Assembly (NCBI RefSeq): GCF_963422355.1
Contig: NC_085085.1
Coordinates: 13,827,485-13,891,484 of the forward strand
Reading direction: 5' to 3'
Origin: Corticium candelabrum
Lineage: Eukaryota; Porifera; Homoscleromorpha; Homosclerophorida; Plakinidae
DNA length: 64,000 bases
Shown here: positions 45,540 through 58,300 of the stretch, one piece after another
Layout: every line of letters begins with the position of its first letter
How positions within the stretch are numbered: the first letter of the stretch is position 1
Position numbers and translations under genes: made by a program
The notes under the pieces: model-generated
What the model saw: the letters and a program-made list of their open reading frames with translations, nothing else
The model's database searches: none
Told to the model about the DNA's origin: nothing

Positions 45540-46375
45540 ATTGTTAGGCTCTGTCACCTGTGCTCAACAAGATCACTCTGGTCTGTAAGATCTGTTGCAA
45601 GCACCAGAAACAAAACTGCTCAGAGGTGCTTAATTTTAATTAATTAATAGATGATCAGGGCTATCTAAGCAGAAGACATGACTTTCCAAGAAAGTACTAT
45701 TTTTGTAACTACTGCAGGTTGTAATGACCTAAGTATGTCCATCCACACCATGCATGTACTGTGCCCAGAATGTCCCAGGACCTGGAACTACATACTGTCT
45801 CAAACTGTGTCAAACCACTACTGGCACATGTCATGTCTCCACTTGCAAGCTGCTGTGCTTTGTCAACTTCTCAATATTATCCAATAAGACAAACACCTGT
45901 CTTATTGATGTTACTGTCCTGATGATGTAAAATCAACAGGAAGCCTCTAGGTTCCCCAGGTTGCACCACCTAAAATAATGGCCATCGACCCTGGAATATC
46001 TGTGTGCACTGTGCCCAAACCTTCCACGATGATGCATTCAAGCCATCAGTGTCCAACAGAGGCACATGTCATGTCTTCACTTTCAAGTCATGATTTGTCT
46101 ACCTTCTCAATAGGTTTCCTGTTGATGTTACCATTACCAGAATAGTGACAATAGGAAGACAGGTGCTTGCCTTGTTATTACTATTATGTTGTGCTCAACC
46201 AGTTCAGGCTGGTTTGTAAGGATGACTGTAACCACCAAACCCTGCTGCAGAGGTGCCTAGACCATCATGACTGTCTAAACAGAAGACACAACTTTATGTC
46301 GGATCCAAGTGGATCTGTGCACTTGGATCCATGCAGGAATCACTGTTTTCTGTTAGTGCTGCAATTGTGATATAA
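45540..46375 (+). repeat. Two direct copies of an unclassified interspersed repeat
   Basis: Copy 1 (about 45540-45940) and copy 2 (about 45960-46375) share the GTGCTCAACxAG block, AGAAGACA(T/C)GACTTT and a second block (TGCACTGTGCCCA... GGCACATGTCATGTCTTCAC) in permuted order, so the locus looks like a tandem or nested arrangement of one family. A third copy is inverted at 8040-8240. Degenerate reading frames contain CLDHH and RRH(D/N)F, which hints at a decayed coding ancestor. Confidence 0.55.
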
Positions 46376-47631
46376 TTTGTCCCTAAACCCCTCCATGGTG
46401 GATAGGAGGGGTCTTTACGGCATCAAGGCACCCACCAACGGAACAGGTAAAGCCCAGTTAGGTACAAGTCTTCATATAGTATCAATGACTAGACAAATCA
46501 GCACAGACTTGAGATTATATACATACATATACAACAATAGTATAATGCATAAACAACAACACCATGCAAGCTTCAATCAAGCGCGGAGACATAACACAGT
46601 GGCCGCACACTGTTGAAAACTAGGACATCAAGTGGATTGGGAAAGGTGCAAAACTCACTACAGAACGAGGATACTATCAAAGAAGAGTAAAAGAGGCTAT
46701 ATCGATAAGAGAAAGTAGGCATAGCATGAATCAGGATGTTGGACTTAATGTAGTTAATTAATGATTGGTGGTCACAGTTTGTGACATAACAGGAAAACAT
46801 ATTTAAAAACTAGATATAACAACAAACAGTAGTCAATCACAGTTATACCGGATTGAAAACCACCTTCGGGTTGAAACGAGAGTTACATTCTGTCTTAATC
46901 ATTTAGTACCATGGATTATTTCTCTCTCGATATTGAGTATCATACAAAAGGCTAGGCTATCACCATGCATGCAAAAAGCATTTACCCTAGGGACTCTTTA
47001 TCTTACTGTTTCCTCTAGACTTGTCATAAACTAGTCTACTATCCATGTATGTTATAATTAGGAAAAACATTGATTCAATATTAATTTTAACATTACATAA
47101 TATTATATATTAATATAATATACTGTTAGAATTACTTTTGAACCTTCTCTGCTTTACTTCTTGTTGTGTGGTTACAGCAGACTCGTTTGATGACGTTACA
47201 CACAAGCTGATCCAGTATAATTAAATGTTCATCCAGTATTCCTAGCTCCTAGGGATCGACCTTGCCTACTCTGCAAAAAACAATACAATTACAGTATACA
47301 TACTGCTCAAAGTATAGATGATATGACAAATGTTGCCTACCATGACCAATTACAAAACATTGTGTGATGCAGATGGAATGCCAGAAATGGTGAAAAAGCA
47401 AATTTGTGAAAAAAATAGGTTGATATTCAATGTTAGTAGACCTCGTGATATGTTGCTATTAGCGATCACTTGCTTTCATTGCTCGATGATCATATGCAGA
47501 GTAAACACGCCATTTTGTCCAAGCAGTTGCTGTGCGAACATCCGGGTACGTATTCATTTATTATCCATTTCTATCCACAGGCTCCGTCTCCAGGTTTGAG
47601 GACTAGATACAGCTGTACTTATTTTAGGACA
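46376..47631. other. Intergenic upstream region of GPATCH2
   Basis: A/T-rich with no supported coding sequence. A TATAATATTA-rich patch lies at 47090-47125. GPATCH2 probably starts transcription within the last few hundred bases. Confidence 0.4.
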
Positions 47632-49681
47632 ATGTCTAACAAACGACGTGCTCGTCGATCAGAACGAATGCACACGAGCGACGACGAGAGAGCGAGAATA
47701 CGTTGCCGTCGTAGACGGCGCCGAAATCGTCTCTTCCACGCTTCTCTCGACACGGGCATCGCACAGCGATTAGCGAAGGGAAGCTCAGACGGATCTGCTG
47801 ACACCGAAACTGCTCTAGACTATCTAGAGAACGCTTGCTGTGGTGATAACAGCAGCTCTGGAGAGGAAATGGACGTAGCAAAGAAACTCTCGTCGCTTAA
47901 TGTGAACGTTGAGGACGGATTTAGTCGTTTTCACGATGATTGGCCTGCCTTGTGTGATATGAAATCGATTCCTGGTGGTGTGTTGTCAGAGAGCGAGGCT
48001 ATCAGCGGATCTGTGTCGTGGAGAGCTGGTCGGAAAAAGAGACGAAAATGCAGGACTACGAAAGCGAGTGAAGTGAGATTTCGTCAGAAAAGGAAATTAC
48101 CTCCATCGGACATAGCGTTGGCTGACGGCGTGGGAAAGAAATGGAAGAAAATGTCACCGTTTGTGAGTTGTAGTCTTGAGTCGACAGACTCGTACACACA
48201 AGATGATCCCTATTTCAGTGTACTGGATAGAGGTCAGTCTGAAAACGGCCAATTCACTCATTCACAGTCTGCTACAGTCACACAGAAATTGTCTGACACT
48301 GAAACCTTGAGCATTGGGATGTTTCCTACACTGACAGAAAAAGCTGTTGCTCACTTTGCTTGTAGACTTCGAGTGAAAAATGCAATTTCTATCTCACAAT
48401 GTCCAACTAAGAGCACTTGTTTGAGACGACGATGTCTAGATCAGGCAAACAGCAGTGATGACGATTCAGTTTTTGTTAATCCTCCATCTCCACAACCCGA
48501 CATGTCGGCTGGTTCCCTCGCTATGTTGTGTTCATTTTCCAATTTTACTCTGCCTGACGTGGAAAATGAGAATTTGATGTGTAGTTGTCCTGATGAGAAC
48601 GAGATGAGCGATGGAAGCATCGAGAAAGGTAGATCTTCTAGCTCTAGCAGTCTCAGTGATCATGAACAGACAGCCGATGAAAAGGGAAGAGATGGAGATG
48701 ATGAGGAGAGTTCATTTGAACATAGTGCAAGAGTAATACCATGGTGGGATAAGGAAATGAGTGCAGCAATGAGTAGTGAAGATGATGAAGAATTTCAAGA
48801 TCTAATGGATTCTGCACAGAGTCAGTTTTGTGTGTCTATCTGTCTGTTTGTTGGTCTGCCCAATATAATACTTATATTTCAATACAATACTGTATGTGGT
48901 CTAATTGGAGCAACCACTGATTCAGGAAGGGTTTTTGTTGGATAAAGTTGTTCAATGCTCTGTTCACTAGGAGTGAATGATAAGCTCCAAGACTTATTTT
49001 GCACTTGCTGTAACTATTAAATTGTAGTTTATTATATGAGTAGTGTATGCTTTTTTGTCTGTTTGTTTGTTGTTGTTCATAGCTGTATGTCGATTGCACC
49101 AGATCCCTGTTTTGAATGTATTATTAGTTTTATAGCTCCAGAGTCAGACAGTTGGTCAGTCTATCATCTGTCTATCTGCTTGTGCGTCTGTGTCTACACA
49201 TTCGTCTCTCTGGCTACAAGAATTTTTGTAGAATACAAATACAAACTCTGCATGTAACAAATTTTGTGGTTCCAGGCTTACTAATAACTCGACCTTGTGT
49301 GAACAGCACTTCCTATGTCCCACAGACAAGACATGTAAACAGTGTGACTGTGACTTGCATTTTCCTAGTCTCATGTTGAACTCTTACTAGATGCGTGTAT
49401 CAACAGAGTGTCTTTCAAGAAAAAAAGGCAGGTCGCTCTCTCCACCAACTAACTTGGTATGTGTAGAATAGATTTACCGTTTTCACAAATTAATTAATGT
49501 TGTTGATTAGCCATTCTGTGCCAGCATATCTCGTCCACTACCTCACTCAAATATTGGTAATCAGATCCTGCGTTCCATGGGATGGGTGCCTGGATGTGGG
49601 CTTGGAGCTCGCAGTGATGGCATCTTGGAACCAGTCATGCCAATCAGGAGACCCAAAGGTAGAGGACTTGGTCACAGCTAA
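47632..49681 (+). CDS. GPATCH2: G-patch domain protein GPATCH2-like
   Basis: Exon 1, 47632-48820, carries most of the protein (396 codons, phase 1). Likely further exons are 49276-49334, 49391-49456 and 49511-49681 (TAA stop), all in matching phase; the two short ones are less certain. The N terminus is Arg-rich (RRARRSERM, RCRRRRRRNR), the middle is Ser/Asp-rich with basic patches, and a PWWD motif and an acidic EDDEEFQDLMDSA segment precede the splice. The last exon holds the G-patch: NIGNQILRSMGWVPGCGLG, then EPVMPIRRPKGRGLG. G-patches bind and stimulate DEAH-box RNA helicases; GPATCH2 works with DHX15 in the nucleus. The stop comes right after the G-patch, so the C-terminal extension seen in human is missing. 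GPATCH2 and GPATCH2L cannot be separated here. Confidence 0.88.
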
Positions 49682-49854
49682 GACTTGTAATGTGGACTAG
49701 CCAGTTTTCCAAATATAGTTTTTAGTGCATCATATACAGCATGTCAGCATACCTCACTTGGCATGCTTGCAAGTGCAGTATGGTATATACTACAAACGTG
49801 TACATGTTCACTTCCTAACGAATGAAATACAATGTTCCAAATTTGTGTACAAAT

Positions 49855-49935
<81 letters not shown>

Positions 49936-51159
49936 ACCACCACCACCACCACCACCACCACCACCACCACCACATGTATGCACAGCACAGTCCACTATGG
50001 CTTAGTAAATTTCATTCCTCAGTGTTCACAGTAATGAAAGCAGGTGATACTTTACTGCATATCTCAATATGCAAATGCAAGAAAGCTGGAATGAATCATC
50101 ATTAGACAAACATTAATAGACAAAACATTAATTAAGGGAGCAAAATAACTTCCATCTCATAGTGGCCCTGTTTTTCTCATGCCTGCCATAATTCAGATAA
50201 AGTTCAACCTGGTGGTCTCAAGAAGTCTTGACTTCTACTCACAATGGAATGCAAACAGTGACAAATCACACTGGTGCATTATTGATTGTCTGGAGTTTCT
50301 GGGTATTCTGGGCAAGTCATTTGATACACACAAACAGGCATATCCCCAACAAGAATTACTAGATGGTTCCATGCCTGACAAGGAACATATTTCTGTGATC
50401 TCAAACCAGCTACTGTGCTGAGGTACAGGGTTGTTTAACCTGGTCCTCTAATGGCTTTTATAATATTGGCTAACCCTTACATATTTGATTAGTTGGTGGG
50501 GGTCACCTGACCCTTGCTAAATTAAACTCAAGGCCCAGTATGCATACTGTAACTCTTCCTGGTACACTAACAATGCATATTAGTGAGTCTAATAATAACA
50601 CCCAAGGACAGAGTAGTCTACCTCTAATCAACCACAGTAGCAAGGAGTAGAGCACAGGTGTTCTGATTTGCATACTTACTTTTTAAATTAACATGCTTCT
50701 CACTACGACCACCTGTGAATTCAGCATGACACGTTCCAGCACTTATTACTGTACTCTGCAATAAACTCTAGCTCAATATTTAATGACAACAGGCTGCTCC
50801 CAGACCACTTAATAATAACAATTAATTTACAACAATGTTTGCTCTCTTAGTGGTGATCTTGATCTTGATCTTGATCTGTCCCGTGATCCAAGCCATTCTG
50901 TTTCAGGCAATCGGGAGGAAGAACGTCCATGTCTGGTTGCATCTGTTGCCTAACATCAGGACATACATGCACAGCAATCACCCTAATACTTATGAAACGC
51001 AGTACCTACCTCTTCAGCAGGAAGAATGCCTAAAGCACCACTTGGCAGTCCTGAATTTTCAGCGTTAACAGAATCATTAATTGTGGGCACTTCAGACTCT
51101 AATCCACACATACAATTTTCCAGTGTGTTACAAATAATTTAGTGTACAAAAATCATTAG
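49682..51159. other. Convergent intergenic region, GPATCH2 / BCL7
   Basis: No supported gene. The main content is the compound CA/CCA array at 49857-49972. Small open frames at 50179-50421 and 50835-51068 show no recognisable similarity. Confidence 0.5.
49857..49972. repeat. Compound (CA)n(CCA)n microsatellite
   Basis: About 77 bp of CA passes directly into about 13 CCA triplets, suggesting that the triplet array grew from the end of the dinucleotide array. Confidence 0.9.
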
Positions 51160-54057
51160 CTAGAAACCTGGAAGATCATCTTGTGGTTCTCCAGTTGTCT
51201 CTTCCAGACAACTTAAATCAGTTGTCGGAGCCATCTGCATGTTTGAATCTTCCTCCAGTAATTGAAGAGGATCTGTAACTTGTGCATCACTGCCTGTATC
51301 TCCAACAAATGACTCCATATCAAGTTCTCCTAAAATTTGAACTGGGGCCTCCAAGCCATCAACATCATCAGATGGCAACAATCCAAAAGTGAGTGAATTC
51401 TCCAAACTGGCATCTTCACCAGGTTCAACAAACTGATCAATTTGAAAAGGTGTTGAGTTTCTTGTATTACCAGGAGTTAAATTGCTTTCTTCTTCTGGCT
51501 CATAGGAAAGCACTTCTTGTTCTTGTTCATCGTCACTGTCCGAGCCACTTGCACTGCTGCTACCACTGTCACTCTCACTACTGCTTCCCACAGGACTTAC
51601 CGGAAGCTTCTCTATTACTTGTAGCTCTGGGTGCTCAGAATTGGACTGTAGTTGATTTTTAGCACTTACAGTCTCTAGTTCACCTTCAAAAACATTTCAA
51701 CAAATGTACAACCAGCGATATTGTGTGAAACAGCTGAAAGTGTACTTTGTGCTTCTTGAACAGCTACTTCACTTTGTGAAGACAGAGGTAAATGTTCTGT
51801 ATCAGCATTAATCTCGGGTTCTGTGACTTCTTCCATTGTGCGATTAGGAGAAGGAAGAGATTGGCTTTCTGGAAAAAACACAGTTTCCATACCGTCTTGT
51901 TTGCCTGATTTAGGAATTCCAAGAGGAGTCGTGGTTGCACCAGCTGGTAGAGTGACATGCTTAACAGGACTTCTTCCCGGACTACGAAGTGGACTGGGTA
52001 AACTGGGTGGGTGAATGCTGCCAAGACGACCAAGAGATGGGCTTAAAAGTGGAGATGGTTGCTGTGGAGTGGAAGCAACCGTCATTGGTGGTTGTGATTG
52101 TTGCAGACTAAGCTGCAACAAAGCCGTTGGTCTGTGGGATTGTTGCTGTTGCAAATGAGATGGTGATACATTTACTGTTGAAGCCACTGAAACATGAGGT
52201 GAAACCACTAAAGCAGTAGTTTCTACTGAAACTACTTGCTGATGTAAACGAGCAAGCACTGGTCTTTTAGGTTCAGTCGCTTTTACATCCTACCATACAG
52301 AACAACTAAATATATAATTAGATGCATATTTAAACTGCCACTTATCAACATACCATTTGCTGGTGACTGTCAGTGACTTGAACAACCATAAAAGACAGAA
52401 TAAGTTAGTTTACTGACAGCAAAGATAGCATCAATATCCACAGCAGATATAATAGAAAAGTACACACAGATGCTCAAGCAACACAAGAACACACAGATTC
52501 CTACTAGTTTTAGTAGTCTAATATACAGAACGAAACAGTGCAATTCAAAGCACATTGCAACTTCTAGAATTTGTGGTACATCAGAAAAAGCTTAGCACAG
52601 ACATTCATAATGGGCAAATTTAATGATGCACATAATCGTTAAACTAAACAAAATGTTTTGAAAGCACTTATTCAAACATAGCACATTACTTAGTTAAGTT
52701 AATTTTCTGAGCATTTAAGCAATGGTGCACTTCTTTCATACCTAAGCACTCTTGTACAGTAGAACTTCGCTAATCTGAATCCTAGCTAATTCGAATTACC
52801 TTTAGCGCCTTGCCTCCTGTACCCAGATTATAATAGGAATTCTAAGGCAGCTTGATCCAAGTTGCTGCCGCATTGCAGCAGTTATCCAGTCTTCAGCAAA
52901 TGCATGTATCTGACCTGACCGTCACAGTACGTCAAGTATGTAGTCATTGCAGCTATATCATTTACCACAAACACGACACAAGATGAAGACATATGTAAAT
53001 GCCCAGTGGTCTGGGCGTCTAAGGCTAGGTCCAGACCTCCCAACGGTAAGCATTTTGTAATCCAAACAATCTGAACAGGGCGTGGCATGGTGCTGTTCAG
53101 ATTAGCGAGGTTCTACTGTACTAATGGATCTCATTGCAAATTGTCATACATTGTCATCTGATGTTACAATCAAAAGAACATTGTTGAACAAAGACAACTA
53201 TTAGTCTAAATAAATTTCACAACGGCAGCAGTCAGAAATGGTGAAAAAGATAGCAGGCACTGCATTCAGTTTATTAGCAAGCACTACTAGCCTTGTGTAC
53301 AACCATTCTTAGTGTCAAGCTGCCTAAGAAAATCCTTGTGCAGAGGCAGATACAGAAAATCCTTGCTGAATTTGGCATGGTCTCTTGATGTTATGCAGTA
53401 TGCTTTGTGATAATTTTATTTGCAAAGCTGACAAATACAAACAAACAAAAGAAACCAAACTGTACCTATACAGACAGTACAGTGTGGTTCCTATGTATGT
53501 ATTTGTCAGCTTTGCAAATAAAACTATCACAAAGCAAATTGCATAACATCAAGAGACCATGCCAAATCCAGCAATATTTAATAGGCAGTATGCAGTTGTC
53601 TAATTAACTCTGCAGCCTATTGCATTCTCTCAAAGGGACTCAACTTCAAATTTACCGATTCCTTTATTCTCAAGCTTGTTCCTCTGTGTATGTAATAAAA
53701 CCAAAATAGCTCTAACACAGCTCACGTACAATGAAAGTTCCGGGGGGAGAGGGGGGAAAGGGGATGGTAATGCCTTGGTGCACAATCAAATGGGCATGAC
53801 TTTAATTGGGTTTGAAGTTCAGTACAACAAATGCACAAGGCAGATAGATTACCGTATGTAGTTCTACTGTGCATGCGTACCCAGAAAATCATCCCATAAC
53901 TCAAGAACAAAGCTTTTTTATCTGGCAAATCCACAAATAAAATCTAACAAAACATCTTACCTGTAGAAGCCCTTTATGTTGTTACAATCTACCATGCAAG
54001 CTAGTAGATACAGCGAAAACAGACAGACAGACAGAAGACAGACAGAAGACAGACAGA

Positions 54058-54104
<47 letters not shown>

Positions 54105-54452
54105 GAAACCATTTTGAGTTTGTCTGTTACTGGAGGAAACATATAGCTGTAATTGTGCAGAAAGCTAATGCCGGAGTGATACTAGAAGAATTGAAGAGGA
54201 TAACAGGAGGTCGGGAAGATGGGGTTATGGGTGAACATTTGTATGTACAATGTAGTGTTCACTAATTCATTAGTTACATATACAGTTTAGTTGTAGTTTA
54301 ATTAAGGTAGCTAATTAAGACTCTTTGTGTCTGATGTATATGGAATAGGTGGTTTTAGTCTTTTTAAGTTTGAGACAGAGACATTGTCACAAAAATTATT
54401 AATTGTATATTTAGTGTTTGCAATTGTGCTTAAATTGTATTGAAATAAATGA

Positions 54453-54489
<37 letters not shown>

Positions 54490-54977
54490 CTCACACACAC
54501 ACACGCACGCACACACACACATACACACACATCCAAATTTTAATTTTAGATAGAGCTCTAGCTACTATGACACCGGTCTAGTAGATACCAGTTCCTAGAA
54601 TGACATCAAGTTACTGTGATGCTGCAGTATCTTTTCTACCGTAGGCCTAGTAGTCTCTAGACTGTCAGTCAGAATAACACACAATAGTCTATAAAGTCAA
54701 CCGAAGCAGACATATTATAAAATATATATAATTTCCTCACCTGGCACCCACTTAAACACTTTAAGCGAACACGTTGGCGGACCAACTTTCACCCATTTTT
54801 TTTCCCTAGTAAGGAAAGCGTCTCTAGTTTTCACGATGACTGTGTTAAATTGCACTAAGATCCTCCTCACCAGCGCCTGACTTTGTCAACAGCTTGCATA
54901 ACACGTCGGATATCATCTTTAGCTCGACTACGTGTCTCTAAAGCACCTCGGGAAGCGAAAGAAGACCGAGTTGCCAT
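51160..54977 (-). CDS. BCL7: BCL7 family SWI/SNF (BAF) subunit, long form
   Basis: Four exons: 54977-54871, 54805-54741, 52279-51684 and 51645-51160, total 417 residues. The conserved N-terminal module is clear: ETRSRAKDDIRRVMQAVDKV, then RRWEKKWVKVG, then VFKWVP and ATEPK, matching human BCL7A (ETRSRAKDDIKRVM, RKWEKKWVTVG, YKWVPVTEPK). In mammals this module anchors BCL7 in BAF chromatin remodellers and contacts the nucleosome acidic patch. After it comes a long Gln/Ser/Pro-rich stretch and a C-terminal Ser/Asp/Glu-rich region. The protein is about twice the size of vertebrate BCL7A-C (around 210). The third-exon acceptor (ATGTAAAAG|CG) is pyrimidine-poor but restores frame and similarity. 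The 2.46 kb second intron holds two inverted-repeat DNA elements and a GACA array. Confidence 0.93.
52757..53118. mobile_element. Tigger/pogo-like MITE with TA duplication
   Basis: Terminal inverted repeats of about 23 bp start CAGTAGAAC(T/C)TCGCTAAT and are flanked by TA on both sides (52755-52756 and 53119-53120). The CAGT...CCTCGCTAAT form and TA target are typical of pogo/Tigger elements of the Tc1/mariner group. At 362 bp there is no transposase, so it moved, if at all, with help from an autonomous relative. Confidence 0.8.
53363..53574. mobile_element. 212-bp full-length foldback element
   Basis: The left arm begins TTGCTGAATTTGGCATGG and the right arm on the other strand TTGCTGGATTTGGCATGG. 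The pairing continues for about 80 bp, and the central part is itself inverted around CTATACAGACA. The whole element can fold into one long hairpin. No clear target duplication was seen and the superfamily is unknown. It lies in the same BCL7 intron as the pogo-like MITE. Confidence 0.8.
54020..54103. repeat. (GACA)n microsatellite
   Basis: A GACA tetranucleotide array with a few GAAGACA interruptions in the BCL7 intron. A shorter one lies at 54454-54489. Confidence 0.9.
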
Positions 54978-55063
54978 TTCAGTCGTTGATATTAATTGCC
55001 GTAAGGTTCTGTAATATTCTTAGCACAAAGTGTACGGTTTTCATTCAATTGTGTATATTGTGT

Positions 55064-55154
<91 letters not shown>

Positions 55155-55345
55155 ATGTGTGTGTGTGTGTGTCAGAAAACAAATTACAGATACAGTTGAA
55201 AACAAGTTGCACAATTACACGTACAATCACAGAAAGCGGTACACTGTAATATGTTTTGTACATGTCCATGTACCAAGAATCCACGGTCTGGTTGCCGAGG
55301 CAGAGTCTAGTTGAAATTAATTTTTGTAGTCTTGACGGTCATCTG
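54978..55345. promoter_or_regulatory. Head-to-head promoter region BCL7 / BCAS3 with (TG)n
   Basis: Start codons of BCL7 (-) and BCAS3 (+) are 368 bp apart. About 108 bp of the gap (55065-55172) is a TG array, which leaves under 90 bp on the BCL7 side and about 170 bp on the BCAS3 side for core promoters. No TATA box was seen. Confidence 0.55.
55065..55172. repeat. (TG)n between BCL7 and BCAS3 starts
   Basis: A TG run with one GTACATG interruption in the shared upstream region of the two divergent genes. Confidence 0.9.
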
Positions 55346-58300
55346 ATGAGTTGTGGACATCGCAGTCGCGGAGCAACCATCAGTCCCGAGTCACCTCCGT
55401 AAGTTGAATCGTTTTGTACGTATGTACGTTTTCGTTCTTTGTCTAACTTATTGTTAATTGTTAGAGACAAGTCATACTTCGCCATCGACGCTGTAAAAGG
55501 ACTCCTTCAAGCCGTTCAACAGGTTCCAACACTATGCTTTTAGAGTAAACGTTACTGAAACTAACATTGTGTACAAGTCGAGTGAATGGCGAGAACTGTG
55601 CGATGACGTCATGTGAGGGGCGTGTTCCTAGTAGTGTTCAGCTCATCTCTGATTCTCACTGCATATGAGATGAGATGAGTTATTTATTTACCCGGGGAAT
55701 ATTACTGTTCAGTCAAAGACTGGTCTTCTACAGTATCCTGCAGCATCAAACAGACACAACGCCTAATACACATAACAACAGCAAATGTCTAAGATTACAG
55801 TACTAAGGATTAACACGATTACACTAAACACATTTCAGTTGACTTATACATACATTTAAACGACGCAAGAGAATTGGCTCTTATCACACACTCCGGCAAA
55901 CTGTTCCACAGCTTACATCCACTAAAGCTTAGTGCTCTCTTTAAAAAGTTTCTCCTTGGTGAAGGACAGAGAAGTCTTTGAATATTCCTTGTTGACCGTT
56001 TACATAGACTATATCAACTGCAGAAAGTGCTTTTCATGTAGAACAGACAGCTGTCGTGGCTACATCTGTAAGTCATAACAGCCGAGAAGGTCAGTCTGTC
56101 TTTAAGTCTCGGTAGGTTTAGAGATGCAAATAACTCAGTGTTCTTGTCCAACGAGGAGAATTTGTGATGATTCTAGCAGCGTAACCCTCAACAAGCTTTA
56201 ACTTTTTTAAAACAGACTTACCACAGTTCATCCACGCTACAGAACTGTACTCGAGGATTGGTCGGACTAGTGATTTGAAGAATATAATTTTGTCATGCCT
56301 GGACAGTATATGATTGGACAGTCTCAGTAGACAAAGTCTCTGATAAGCTCGTCCACAGACATAGTCAACGTGTGCTCGCCAGGTTAAATGCTCATCAATC
56401 ACTACTCCAAGGTAATTGTAATGGTGGACACGTTCAATTACATGACCATTAATCATCACTCTGCAACTTTCAGGTAAATTAGCACCTCTAGACTTCCTGA
56501 TAGCAAAAAATTTGGTCTTAGTAAGATTGAGTTGTAGTTTGTTATGGTTGAACCACTCTTCAGACCCAAGTCCTCATTAATTAATGTGGATTGCATCTTT
56601 CACAGACAGCACTTGCATAGATAGACGTGTCATCAGCAAACAGATTGCAAGAGGACATACGGATGACATCAAGCAGGTCATTAATATACAGTGAAACAAG
56701 TAAAGTTCCCAGCACAGAACCTTGGGGAACTCCCTTTTCACAAGGAAACCAAGTAGATTTCATTTAGTCAAAACTGACTCTTAGGAATCTATTTTGAAGA
56801 TTACTACTGAACCAGTTCAGAGAAGAGGAATCCACTTCTAGTAACGAGAGTTTCTTTATCAGAATAGTATGGTCAATAGAATTGAAATCTTTACGTCAAG
56901 AAATACCACTATCGATATCTTGTTAAGATCAAGGTTAGATAACTACTTATTGACAGAATGAGCCAGAACATCCTTGGTGCTATGAGATGAGCGAAAAACA
57001 GTTTGATTGAAAGCACGAGAGAAGGTCATTCTCAATGAGATTCGATTGCAGTTGTCGTTTCACAAGACGCGCCATCACTTTGGAAACAACAGGAAGCAAA
57101 GCAATGGGACGATAATTATTAGCTGATTTCATTGAACCACACTTATGTATAGGTGTCACATTACCTATTTTCCAATCACTTGGTACTGTAGCAGTTTCAA
57201 TCGACTAGTTAAATATTGTGGATAATGGAGTTGTAATAACAGCTGCAGCAATTTTCAAGAATTTGGAGGATAGGTTATCAGGACCACTGCTTTGTAGCTG
57301 TCCAAACTGAGCAGTTCCTTCCACACAATTAATTAACGGAGCTTGAGGTTGAAGAATGAAGTCGTGAGAACTGAAGCAGCTGCAAAATGACATCATAGCT
57401 AGATGCTTCTGCTCTACTCGAATTTGATAAATCATCAGAACGTTGCGAAAGGGAAGTTACAGAAGTGCTTGATGTAATAACAGAGGCAAAAAGGTCTCTT
57501 ATCTCTTCAATACTGATGGCCACTGGTGGGCAGGACTGAGATTTACGTTTTGTCACATAATCCATAGCCCTCCAGTACTGCCTTGCAGATAGAGGATTAT
57601 TTAGAAGGTTTTGAAGTAGTTAGATTTGGTGACATGAATTTGGTGGGTGACAGAATTTCGTTTTGCCTTGTAACTTTGCCAAGTGCTAGTAGACTTGTCC
57701 CACAAAGCCTGTTTATAAAGACGATTGCGTAGAAACATTTCTTGACGTATACTAGATGTTATCCAAGGGAATTCAAGAGTTGTTTCTTTTTTCTCATAGG
57801 AGCATATCTATTTAGTACTGACAAAAAGGTTGTTTTCCAGAACATTCAAATGGAATCAACATCACAACAACTATCAAGAAGATGCCAAGGTTGATTTGAT
57901 AGATCTTGCAGAAACTTTGTTCTGTTTAAAGTTTTTTAAACTCCTAGCCCAAGTATAAGGACATACATGTAGCTGGCCGGTGTTGAAAAATGTTGAAAAC
58001 CAGATGATGATCAGAAATGGAGGTAGAAACTGACCCAGCTGACACAATTGATTTCTGGATGGTCACACGGGATGACACAATGACTGGCTAATCAGGCAAA
58101 TAGCGAGTTTTACGATGACGTTGTTGATTTGAAAATGGTTGGCTATGTTGTAAAATTTTGGGAGATTTGGTAGTTGGCAAGACTGTAGTAGATTTCGATG
58201 GGTTGATGAAGAGAATCTATAGGACAATCTTAAGTATTCAGTACTCATGCCGGGCACATCTGCTGGAAGCTTGGGGCCAGTTTTCTTTATACTACTTCTA

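Noticed and set aside
52882-53088. 68-codon minus-strand frame
   Set aside because: It lies inside the pogo-like MITE and resembles no transposase.
53324-53607. Two similar proteins on opposite strands
   Set aside because: They are mirror translations of the palindromic element at 53363-53574.
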